Shown here in pieces: positions 1-6,600 of a stretch of DNA of 8,143 nt. Below the pieces are notes generated by a model that saw nothing but the letters and a program-made list of their open reading frames with translations, did no database searches and was not told where the DNA came from. Origin of the DNA: Leptospira sp. (GTDB lineage Bacteria; Spirochaetota; Leptospiria; Leptospirales; Leptospiraceae); contig JALOTI010000068.1 in NCBI GenBank assembly GCA_025457985.1, forward strand, positions 1 to 8,143, given 5' to 3'. How positions within the stretch are numbered: the stretch's first letter is position 1; each line of letters opens with the position of its first letter. The translations under genes and the position numbers were made by a program.

Positions 1-508
1 TCACAACCAGAACATCCATATTTGCGGTTCCATTCTTCAAAGCCCTGAAAGCCGATTGATAAAAAGGGAAGCCTATTATAAATTGAACTGGAGTTGCCAG
101 GCACATTTGAACCCATTTGTTCATCAGAAGATTCGGCATTGGTAAAAAGGATAAAATTTGGAAATGAGTTACCATATTGTAGAATAAGGGTAGGGAAAAA
201 ATTAAAGAGACGATAAATCTAAATTTCAGCAATCGGATCTGCTCTTTATGTTTCTTTTCTACTTCTGATTGTTTGTTTGAATCTTTTTCCGTTGCTTGGT
301 ATCCAAGAGATTCCACTTTTTTTATGATTGAGTCAATTTGTATCGAATCAGTAGTTCGTAAAAAAATAGATTCCCTGGCAAAATTAACTCTAACATCCCT
401 CACACCTTCCAATTTAGAAAGGCCCTTCTCGATTCGAAGAGCGCAGTTTGCACAAGTCATTCCAAAAAGATCTAAGTTATGTTCTATGATTTTATTTTTT
501 AATTCCAA
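1..508 (-). CDS. copA: Heavy-metal (probably Cu+) P1B-type ATPase, N-terminal part
   Basis: Membrane pump that would export a soft metal ion, most likely Cu+, from the cytoplasm using ATP. Only the first ~169 codons are in the window; the gene runs off the left edge, so the metal-selecting CPx motif and the phosphorylated DKTG are not visible. Seen: a heavy-metal-associated domain with GMTCANC (residues ~16-22, the two Cys bind metal), then LRIEKGLSKLEGVRDVRVNF and ESLGYQA (to ~residue 73), a charged linker, a first membrane segment around FIVSLIFSLPLFYNM, a second around MCLATPVQFIIGFPFYQSAF, and the family's conserved GTANMDVLVV at the edge. No ATG precedes GMTC; in-frame choices are TTG at 508 or 520. 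TTG 508 is preferred because a weak AGAAGAG lies about 13 bases upstream, whereas it nearly abuts 520. The start remains uncertain because upstream sequence looks like a broken extension of the same gene. Family certain; the Cu assignment rests on GMTCxxC alone. Confidence 0.85.
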   Translation of the reverse strand, partial: MELKNKIIEHNLDLFGMTCANCALRIEKGLSKLEGVRDVRVNFARESIFLRTTDSIQIDSIIKKVESLGYQATEKDSNKQSEVEKKHKEQIRLLKFRFIVSLIFSLPLFYNMVTHFQILSFLPMPNLLMNKWVQMCLATPVQFIIGFPFYQSAFRALKNGTANMDVLVV

Positions 509-736
509 GTGAGTAGCCAAACTCTTCTGGTTCGGAACGAAGAGTATTTATTTTATTTTCCGATAAAGACTTATCCATAGATATTGTTTTATAATCTAAA
601 TTCCTGACAAGAGAAACAATCAATTCAAAAAATCGATCCAAATTCACATACAAAGTGTAAACTAGATAGAATCTCCACAAAAGCTTACGGAAATTAAGCC
701 AGTAGAACAATCTGCCCAATCAAATATAGACCTTGG
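492..736 (-). pseudogene. Possible frame-broken N-terminal extension (second metal-binding domain) of the ATPase
   Basis: Two adjacent pieces in different frames together resemble a heavy-metal-associated domain. From 736 down to a TAG at 662-664, in the same frame as the ATPase, one reads SIFDWADCSTGLISV, with one Cys where CxxC is expected. From about 670 down to 492, shifted by one frame, one reads LVYTLYVNLDRFFELIVSLVRNLDYKTIS followed by a polar linker. The second piece has the beta-alpha-beta look of the domain's C-terminal half (a VN pair, then a helix ending in LxYK). The linker would lead back into the ATPase frame near 508. This fits an ATPase that once had two metal-binding domains and lost the first by indels, or carries a sequence error. 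Alternatively the TTG-started 75-codon frame (719-492) is a small unrelated gene, or nothing here is coding. No ribosome-binding site is evident for it. Confidence 0.3.
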
Positions 737-756
737 TTACAATTCTCTATCCAAAC

Positions 757-805
757 CGTTTGCGTCGAAATGCAAACGACCTGAGAGGATCGTTTTCTAC
801 AGGTC
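757..805. promoter_or_regulatory. Cluster of overlapping inverted repeats upstream of the ATPase
   Basis: Three perfect dyads interlock: CGTTTGC (757-763) with GCAAACG (772-778), AAACGA (774-779) with TCGTTT (790-795), and GACCTG (778-783) with CAGGTC (800-805). Adjacent stems share bases, so in a transcript running toward the ATPase the pairings would compete or form a pseudoknot. It may be a metal-regulator operator or a leader structure. No known copper-regulator consensus was recognised, and no clear promoter hexamers were found nearby. Confidence 0.4.
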
Positions 806-1159
806 TACGATTGATTTAATAATTCATTTTTTTTGGGGACCATTTTATTCGAGCCGGCATGTTTTGGTCCAATGTGATACACAATTGGTGTCTGAATCAA
901 ATAAACAGTGAGGATTTTAGGTATTTCTCTAAATGTACATATAAAACTATTCAAAAATTAGAATAGAAAAATATATTCATGAGAAAATGGGAAAATAACT
1001 ATCCTAAACTTAGAATCGAATTTTTCATTTGAAGTTCAAAAAATACAAAAAATTCTCTAAAAAAAAATACTCCCCATTCAGATAAAAACTAACAGCCTTA
1101 AGGCAGATTGCCTAGTTTTTGGGCAATTTGAAGGTTCCGCGAAATTAGGGAAATAGGAA
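806..1159. other. AT-rich non-coding region with scattered dyads
   Basis: No convincing gene. It contains an imperfect dyad CCAATGTG/CACAATTGG (869-888); phased A-tracts at 1038-1043, 1047-1052 and 1059-1067 that could bend the DNA; a perfect 10-bp palindrome GCCTTAAGGC (1095-1104); and directly after it ATTGCC (1107-1112) with GGCAAT (1122-1127). The only ATG frame noticed, 859-966 on the plus strand, gives about 35 residues without a ribosome-binding site and is not called. The TTCGAGCCGGCATG at 848-861 nearly repeats the upstream half of the sigma-54 promoter at 1277-1290. Confidence 0.6.
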
Positions 1160-1223
1160 ACACGAATAAAAGTACAGGAAGTATAATACAGGTAACTAAA
1201 TACACGAATAAAAAATCGTGTAT
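1160..1223 (+). promoter_or_regulatory. Candidate activator-binding site: 12-bp direct repeat plus 8+8 bp dyad
   Basis: ACACGAATAAAA occurs at 1160-1171 and again at 1202-1213, exactly 42 bp apart (four helical turns). The second copy lies in a perfect dyad, ATACACGA (1200-1207), 8-bp spacer, TCGTGTAT (1216-1223). The dyad centre is roughly 100 bp upstream of the predicted sigma-54 transcription start near 1310, a normal distance for an enhancer-binding protein. Each copy is followed by a TATAAT (1182-1187, 1221-1226), so an alternative reading is a pair of sigma-70 -10 boxes, but neither has a recognisable -35. The cognate regulator is not identified. Confidence 0.5.
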
Positions 1224-1283
1224 AATATGCGGAAATTATGATTAACGATGATTCTAATTCTGGAAACTGAAATTTTTTCGAGC

Positions 1284-1299
1284 TGGCATGGATTTTGCT
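1284..1299 (+). promoter_or_regulatory. Sigma-54 (RpoN) -24/-12 promoter
   Basis: TGGCATG, four bases, TTGCT matches the sigma-54 consensus TGGCAYR-N4-TTGCW at every specified position, with the GG and GC doublets at the required spacing. Transcription should start near 1310, giving a leader of about 16 bases that still contains the AGAGG ribosome-binding site (1312-1316) of the barrel gene. A sigma-54 promoter needs an ATP-dependent activator bound upstream; the dyad at 1200-1223 is the natural candidate. Confidence 0.8.
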
Positions 1300-1325
1300 A
1301 TAAAGATTGCCAGAGGTAACTTAGA

Positions 1326-2285
1326 ATGAAGATGCGAATCGCTAGTCTTTTATCTGTCTCTTTATTTCTCGCGGGGAGTCTTTTTGCCCAAGAGAAAAAG
1401 GAAACAAAAATTCCGTATACGGCCACTCTTACGATCAACTCAGACTCTTTCTTTGGTCTGACTCCAATGGCACAAGTTGGCATACCAATTAACGATAAAG
1501 TGAGTATCACAGGATATACAATTCTCTGGAGTGGAATCCGAAATGGTGGAGCTGGAAATTTTGGCCACTGGACCGAGTTTGGCGTGGGTTTGAATTTCAC
1601 TCTTTTGGAGGGAGCATTGAATGTGAACCCTCAAATTGGTATCCTAAACGGAAACCTGCTTTCTAGAGGAAACTTTGGAAATGGAAACCCTGTATTCAAT
1701 GAAGGTATTGTTCCAAACATCACAATGTTCTATGACAAGGATAAATTTGAAGCTGAGTTGTATGGTGGGTATTATATTGGAACAAAGTCTCAAACGAATC
1801 CTCGAACAACACCGGGCGGTGTAACCCTTCACGGATCCGTGGATCCAACTGTTGAGAATTTAGCAGCAACAACAGAAGGTGCTGAAGCGCTAAAGTCTAT
1901 CAACGCGGTTCCTGCTATGTTCCCTAATAAAAACGCTACCTTAAACTACACCCATTTTTGGGCTTTCCCAGGGTACCGATTCACAGAATGGCTAAGTGGT
2001 GGTCTTCACTGGGAAGAATTGCGAGTGCGCCCTTCTGGTGGAAATGGGGATACTGATGCAACTGTTTACAAATGGACAGGTCTTTACGTAAAATTCAGAG
2101 TAGGATCCGGATCACTTCGATTTTCCGCAGGGGATTCCGTGGCAAACGTAGCAGGACCTACTAACGCCCAGTTGATTGGTTTTGCTAGTAACCCAGCAAC
2201 TTTCACCACCTACTTAAACACTCCACAACAAGCAGGAGACATGAACGGTACATACTACCGAGTTACATACTCCCAAACTTTCTAG
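1326..2285 (+). CDS. Exported outer-membrane beta-barrel protein (319 aa)
   Basis: Likely an outer-membrane barrel or porin-like protein. It has a classic signal peptide with cleavage after LAGSLFA (residue 21; no lipobox Cys), no cysteine at all, Gly- and aromatic-rich amphipathic strands such as HWTEFGVGLNF, AELYGGYYIG and YKWTGLYVKFRV separated by polar Asn/Gly/Thr loops, and a C-terminal YRVTYSQTF. The final Phe with alternating aromatics is the usual insertion signal of outer-membrane barrels. The opening YTATLTINSDSFFG and the WTEFGVGLNF block recall a spirochaetal family I remember as DUF6733; this was not searched. The loop around residues 155-200 looks long. The ATG at 1326 is chosen over the one at 1332 because AGAGG ends 9 bases upstream. 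It sits alone between the sigma-54 promoter and a strong terminator, so it is probably monocistronic and expressed when RpoN is active. Substrate unknown. Confidence 0.85.
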   Translation: MKMRIASLLSVSLFLAGSLFAQEKKETKIPYTATLTINSDSFFGLTPMAQVGIPINDKVSITGYTILWSGIRNGGAGNFGHWTEFGVGLNFTLLEGALNVNPQIGILNGNLLSRGNFGNGNPVFNEGIVPNITMFYDKDKFEAELYGGYYIGTKSQTNPRTTPGGVTLHGSVDPTVENLAATTEGAEALKSINAVPAMFPNKNATLNYTHFWAFPGYRFTEWLSGGLHWEELRVRPSGGNGDTDATVYKWTGLYVKFRVGSGSLRFSAGDSVANVAGPTNAQLIGFASNPATFTTYLNTPQQAGDMNGTYYRVTYSQTF

Positions 2286-2317
2286 GATTCTATTCTTATA
2301 AATTGCTATTTCTCCTT

Positions 2318-2344
2318 ACGGCTTCTTCGGAGGCCGTTTTTTTT
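2318..2344 (+). terminator. Intrinsic terminator of the barrel gene
   Basis: Stem ACGGCTTC (2318-2325) and GAGGCCGT (2330-2337), fully paired with one G-U, closes a stable C(TTCG)G tetraloop and is followed by an unbroken T run (2337-2344). It lies 33 bases after the barrel stop codon. On the other strand the hairpin is not followed by T residues, so it would stop the convergent acetyltransferase transcript less efficiently. Confidence 0.92.
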
Positions 2345-2362
2345 ATGAGATTGTCCAAAGAT

Positions 2363-2806
2363 TCACGGTTGTATATCGAAGTGGAATGGAGCTTCCTTTG
2401 TACCCAGGGATTCGTACAATCGAATGGCAGGAACATCCTCCTGATCCGCTTGGACAAAAATAACCCAAGCTCCGATTTCTTTTGCAATTCCTTTTAAGTA
2501 TTCAATCAATGATGTGGCGATCCCTTGCCTACGATAGGGAAGAGCGACGGCAAGATCATAGAGATAGATTTCACTTCTTTCTTGTTCGTATTTTTTTAGT
2601 ACATACGCAGTGATTCCACCGATTGTTTTATCCGCCTCGATAGCCGCAAGGGCTATGAAATTAGGATCTGAGAGTAGGTTTGTTAGATACGAATCGCTTG
2701 GTTTTTTAGAAAGATGGGTATCAGGATCTTCAAAAGCCTCTGCAAACACTTCGTTCAATTGGCGCAGGCTCTCTAAGTTTGTTTTTTCTAGGCGAATAAG
2801 TTCCAT
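2363..2806 (-). CDS. GNAT acetyltransferase of AAC(3)-I type (gentamicin 3-N-acetyltransferase-like, 147 aa)
   Basis: Cytoplasmic acetyl-CoA-dependent N-acetyltransferase. The sequence follows the AAC(3)-I family that acetylates the 3-amino group of gentamicin-type aminoglycosides, as I recall it, nearly end to end: PDSxYLxNLL and FIALAA (residues ~38-55), ITAYVLKKYEQ and RSEIYLYDLAV (~65-87), the acetyl-CoA loop RRQGIAT (92-98, the GNAT Q/RxxGxA motif), VIFVQADQEDVPAIRLY (115-131), and the ending HFDIQP. Length is that of the family. A GTG at 2812 is in frame, but AAGGGAG (2818-2812) overlaps it and sits 5 bases before ATG 2806, so 2806 is the start. It is divergent from the small secreted-protein gene (110-bp gap) and convergent with the barrel gene. 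No mobile-element sequence flanks it, so it looks like a resident gene. Activity on a drug is inference; the native substrate may differ. Confidence 0.9.
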   Translation of the reverse strand: MELIRLEKTNLESLRQLNEVFAEAFEDPDTHLSKKPSDSYLTNLLSDPNFIALAAIEADKTIGGITAYVLKKYEQERSEIYLYDLAVALPYRRQGIATSLIEYLKGIAKEIGAWVIFVQADQEDVPAIRLYESLGTKEAPFHFDIQP

Positions 2807-2860
2807 CGGCACTCCCTTAAAAATTCAGATTAGGAATGAAATAAACAAGAAAAATCTAAG

Positions 2861-2888
2861 TAGACAAACTTTTTGGATATCGAATACT
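2861..2888 (+). promoter_or_regulatory. Weak sigma-70-like promoter for the 168-aa gene
   Basis: TAGACA (2861-2866), 16 bases, AATACT (2883-2888), ending 28 bases before the ATG at 2917. Both hexamers match the consensus only partly. It is the best candidate in the short divergent gap, but AT-rich sequence gives many such matches. Confidence 0.3.
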
Positions 2889-2916
2889 TCAAGGACTTTC
2901 CCAATAGAGGTAACAA

Positions 2917-3423
2917 ATGTATCGCAATCAGTTCTTATACTTCCTACTTTTTCTTTGTTTCGGCTTTATTTTTTCTACCAATGCAAATCCAAAACAGATA
3001 AAGATTTCAATCCAAGAAGATGGTGTGGTCGTAGGCAATCAAAAGCTTAGTCCTGGTTTAAAAATCGAAGACTATGAGCCTATCTTTGGGGCCTATGATG
3101 TGAAGGAAAATAGAGAAGACGGACTTTATTACACTTGGGACAAACTTGGCATCAAAGTTCGTGAAGATAAAAGCACACTGACAATCAACCAATTGTCCAT
3201 ATATCTTGTCGTGTCGAGAGCAAGTGATACAAAAAAAGCATTTTCGGGAGTTGTAAATGTTTTGGGTAAGGATGTCAATGCAAAGGTAACGCCCGCTAAG
3301 TTTTCCAATGACATTATCTGCCAACAAATCTTTTGTACATTCAAGTCGGAAGTTGCAAACGTTAACGTAAATCTAACGGAAGACAAAAGAAATTTTAAAT
3401 TAATTCTAGCAAAGATAGAGTAG
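2917..3423 (+). CDS. Small secreted protein of unknown function (168 aa)
   Basis: Not assigned a function. A hydrophobic signal peptide (residues 1-23, core LYFLLFLCFGFIF) most likely cleaved after STNA leaves a mature protein of ~145 residues, periplasmic or secreted. The Cys at 14 is preceded by Leu, so it does not make a lipobox. The mature part is mostly beta: IKISIQEDGVVVGNQKL, then GLKIEDYEPIFGAYDV, then GLYYTWDKLGIKV (69-81), and a STLTINQLSIYLVV strand pair. The layout of a short target strand, an 'xxxFG' turn and YTWDxLGI recalls a domain I remember in leptospiral proteins as DUF7738 (not searched). Cys135 and Cys140 could form a disulfide after export. The start is supported by GAGG 6 bases upstream of ATG. 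No terminator is visible after the stop, so some read-through into the giant gene 213 bases downstream is possible. Confidence 0.8.
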   Translation: MYRNQFLYFLLFLCFGFIFSTNANPKQIKISIQEDGVVVGNQKLSPGLKIEDYEPIFGAYDVKENREDGLYYTWDKLGIKVREDKSTLTINQLSIYLVVSRASDTKKAFSGVVNVLGKDVNAKVTPAKFSNDIICQQIFCTFKSEVANVNVNLTEDKRNFKLILAKIE

Positions 3424-3505
3424 CCAGCTTCTTTAAATCAAATAGTTTTGAGTCTTTCATTTTGTCCTCTAACTCTACAAAGTCTATGAGGGCAAACATC
3501 CTGAT

Positions 3506-3536
3506 TTGACAAATTGGGAGAGTTTGTAACTAAAAT
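3506..3536 (+). promoter_or_regulatory. Candidate promoter of the giant repeat-protein gene
   Basis: A perfect TTGACA (3506-3511) is followed after 19 bases by TAAAAT (3531-3536). The spacing is wider than the preferred 17, so strength is doubtful. It would give a leader of roughly 90 bases holding the hairpin at 3559-3579. Confidence 0.4.
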
Positions 3537-3558
3537 TACTATAGGTCATCCAGACCAA

Positions 3559-3579
3559 TCCCGAACTCAAAATTCGGGA
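3559..3579 (+). promoter_or_regulatory. Stem-loop in the leader of the giant gene
   Basis: Perfect 7-bp arms TCCCGAA and TTCGGGA with a 7-base loop, 56 bases before the GTG start. No T run follows on either strand, so it is not an intrinsic terminator. It could be an operator dyad or an mRNA-stabilising or translation-modulating hairpin. Confidence 0.45.
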
Positions 3580-3635
3580 AAATGTGTGGATAAAAATACG
3601 AAGCGATTTTATTCTTTTCTGGAAAGCGAAATACA

Positions 3636-6600
3636 GTGAGATTCTCTCCTCTTTTATTAGTCTGTCTCGTTCTCTCATCATTCGTATCATTTCCGAGTCT
3701 ATTCGCAAATGACTTTAGCGACTTAGAAGAAACAAGAGTTAAAGTATACGGTTCTGAAAAGGATAAAAAATACCGTTTGGATGCATTTTTTATCGAGTGG
3801 GAGAATTGGCCGAGAAACAATCCTACCCACAACCACTTTCATTTCTTCTGGTTTGCAAATACGACGGATTATCCCAAGTTCAAAAAAACGCAGTTTTTTC
3901 CTTTTTTTAAAACGATTGAAAGTAAGCTGGATCCAAGGGTCTCCAAAAATTATTTTATCTTATACAATTATGATGTGGACCGGGAAGGAAATCGGACCGA
4001 ATCTTTTTTCCCTTTCTATTTTTCTGGCAATTCAAAAAATAACTCGAGTTATCTTGGTGTACTTCCCTTCTTCTATACAAGTAGGGATGAATTTGAAACA
4101 AATGTTAGATCGACTTTTGTTTTGCCTGGATACTACCAACAAAAAACCACGAACCGAGAATTGAAGTCATCGGAGAGTCAATCCTATTCTCCCTTTCACT
4201 ATTCTGATTCAGTAAACAATGCAGTTAGTCAGTATAGGACTTTATGGTTTCCGCTATTGCCCTTATACTATTCCAAGGAAGATTCGGAAACAAAACACCA
4301 AAATATTTTTTGGTTATATGATGTAGATTCGAATAAAAAAACGAGTCAAGTGGACAGGACATGGATATTGCCAATTTTTTATTGGAAGCGAAATGATTAT
4401 TTAACCGTATTTCCCTTATATTTTAATAAAATCTCCAAGGTAGAAGGCACTGAAAATTGGTTTGGTTTGTTTCCTCCTATTTACAGGAGTTATTCGCCAA
4501 ATCACTCTACTTTTTATTTACTTAATTATTATTACTCCAAAGAAAATCTTAACTCGACTCAGGACAAATTTATAAGTTTTTTTCCGTTTTACTTTTATGG
4601 TAACAATGCACTGGGAGAGACCAGTCATATGTTTCCTGTGCTCTTTTTTTATAAAAAAGAAAAGGATGGTTCTACTCATAAAAACATACTTCTTTTGTAT
4701 GACCAAACCAATTCAGAGTCTGGGAATTTAGATAGCCTATGGTTATCTCCTCTCTTTTTTTATAAAAAACAGAATTATTTGTATCTCATCCCTTTTTATT
4801 TTCAAAATACCAATCAAGATGAAAAAACCAAAGAGGAAGAAAATCTGTCCCTTTCCTGGTTTGGAATCATTCCGCCGATTTATCGAAGTTATTCGCTAAA
4901 CCACTCTACATTTTATTTACTTAATTACTATTACTCCAAAGAAAATCTTAACTCGACTCAGGACAAATTTATAAGTTTTTTTCCTTTCTACTTTTATAAG
5001 GACAATACACTGGGAGAGACCAGTCATATGTTTCCTGTGCTCTTTTTTTACAAAAAAGAGAAGGATGGTTCCAATCATAAAAACATACTGCTTTTGTATG
5101 ACCAAGCAAATTCAGAGTCAGGGAGTTTGGATCGTCTTTGGTTATCACCGATCCTTTATTACAAAAAGCAAGATTACTTATACTTCATTCCATTTTATTT
5201 CCGAAATACGACAACGGATTTAAAAACTAAGGAGGAGGAAAAAGCGGCGCATTCTTGGTTTGGAATCCTTCCGCCAATATACAGAAGTTATTCGTCAAAT
5301 CATTCCACCTTTTATTTGCTAAATTTTTACAAAAACCAATCGGTGACTAATGGTAAAACTGAAAAATCCATGATTTTTTTTCCAATCTATTGGAACACGG
5401 AATACAACCAAAATGAATCCTTTACCCTGGTTCCTTTTTTCTACTATAGGGAAACTTATTCGGATAAACGTTCGCATACCAACACTTTGGTCTTACTTGA
5501 TATGGAAAAGGATACGGAAGGAAACCTGGATCGAATTTGGATTTTCCCTTTTTACTTCCACAAAAAGAATTCTTATAGATATCTTTTTCCTTTCTACTTT
5601 AGCAATGATGAGAAATTAGATCGTAGGGAGAGCACCTCCTTTGGTCCTATATATTATTTTCATAAAAATGATACCATTGATGAAAGATTATTATTCATAT
5701 ATTATGGTATAGATGAAAAAACCAAAAACGGATTTGTCACTCGGCGAACTGTTTTTCCATTTTATTATTCCTGGTCCAAACAAATCAAAAAAACAGATGG
5801 TTTAGTTGAAAATGAAGACGGATATTCAATTTTTCCGATTCTCTATAGAAACAAAACCAAAGAAGAGACATTTACCAATGTTCTTGGCCTAGTTAGTTGG
5901 ACCAAAAATGATAAAAATGAGTTGGTTCAAAATACTATTTTGCCAATTCGATTTTATGAAAAAAATTCCTACTCGATTTGGTTTCCTTTTAGTTTTCAAT
6001 TCGGTAATACGGAAGAAAATTCCGAATCGGGCTCCAAATGGGGTTTAGGTTTCTATTCAAGTTGGTCACCCGAGGAAAAAAAGCTTTGGATGTTAAATTA
6101 CTATTCCAAAAATGATTTTAAGAAAGACCAAAATTCTCAGACTTTTTTTCCATTTTACCATTCCTGGAAAGGTGAAACTTCAAAGGGGACTTTGGTTTTT
6201 CCGCTTTATTTTGATGGAGATTTTGCAGACGAAACAGATAAAGAAAAGTATAATAATGTAAATTTAAATATATTAGGAATTGCATCACAATCAACTAAGG
6301 GTATATTCGAACCTTCCTTTTCTCTGGATGGGGGAAAAATTTCAAAATATTATTATTTAGATACTGATATTTCTTGGCTTTATTACGGGTTCCGTATCTC
6401 AAATCGTACGAGCACCAAGTTGATTGAAAACATTTTGCCAAATGCAAAATCAGAAACCAGTTCTGGTGGAATCAAAATTAAAGCAGATTCGGCGAAGGTC
6501 ACCTCAAAACGAAATTTCACGAGAGAAGATTCTTATAATTTTTTTGGTGTCAATTTGTTGTTTGGAGTTTTTGGATACGAAGCCGCAGACACAAAGCGCC

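Noticed and set aside
273..512. 79-codon plus-strand frame
   Set aside because: Antisense to the clear metal-binding domain and membrane segment of the ATPase; no independent coding signal.
859..966. 35-codon ATG frame in the intergenic region
   Set aside because: No ribosome-binding site, no recognisable features, and it overlaps regulatory-looking repeats.
1221..1226. TATAAT as the main promoter of the barrel gene
   Set aside because: No acceptable -35 at 16-18 bases, it overlaps a dyad, and a full sigma-54 match lies closer to the gene. It could still be a minor promoter.
1298..1832. Minus-strand frames under the barrel gene
   Set aside because: Shadows of the plus-strand gene, which has a signal peptide, ribosome-binding site and terminal Phe motif.
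2296..2497. Small frames on both strands at the 3' end of the acetyltransferase
   Set aside because: They overlap the terminator and the well-matched acetyltransferase.
3559..3579. Stem-loop as terminator of the 168-aa gene
   Set aside because: No T run follows on either strand, and it is more than 130 bases beyond the stop codon.
4518..5105. Two similar 62-codon minus-strand frames 399 bp apart
   Set aside because: Their similarity is explained by the tandem duplication in the plus-strand giant gene; they are antisense shadows.
4458..5640. CRISPR or mobile-element interpretation of the repeats
   Set aside because: The units are 399 bp, in frame and protein-coding, with no spacers, terminal inverted repeats or transposase.
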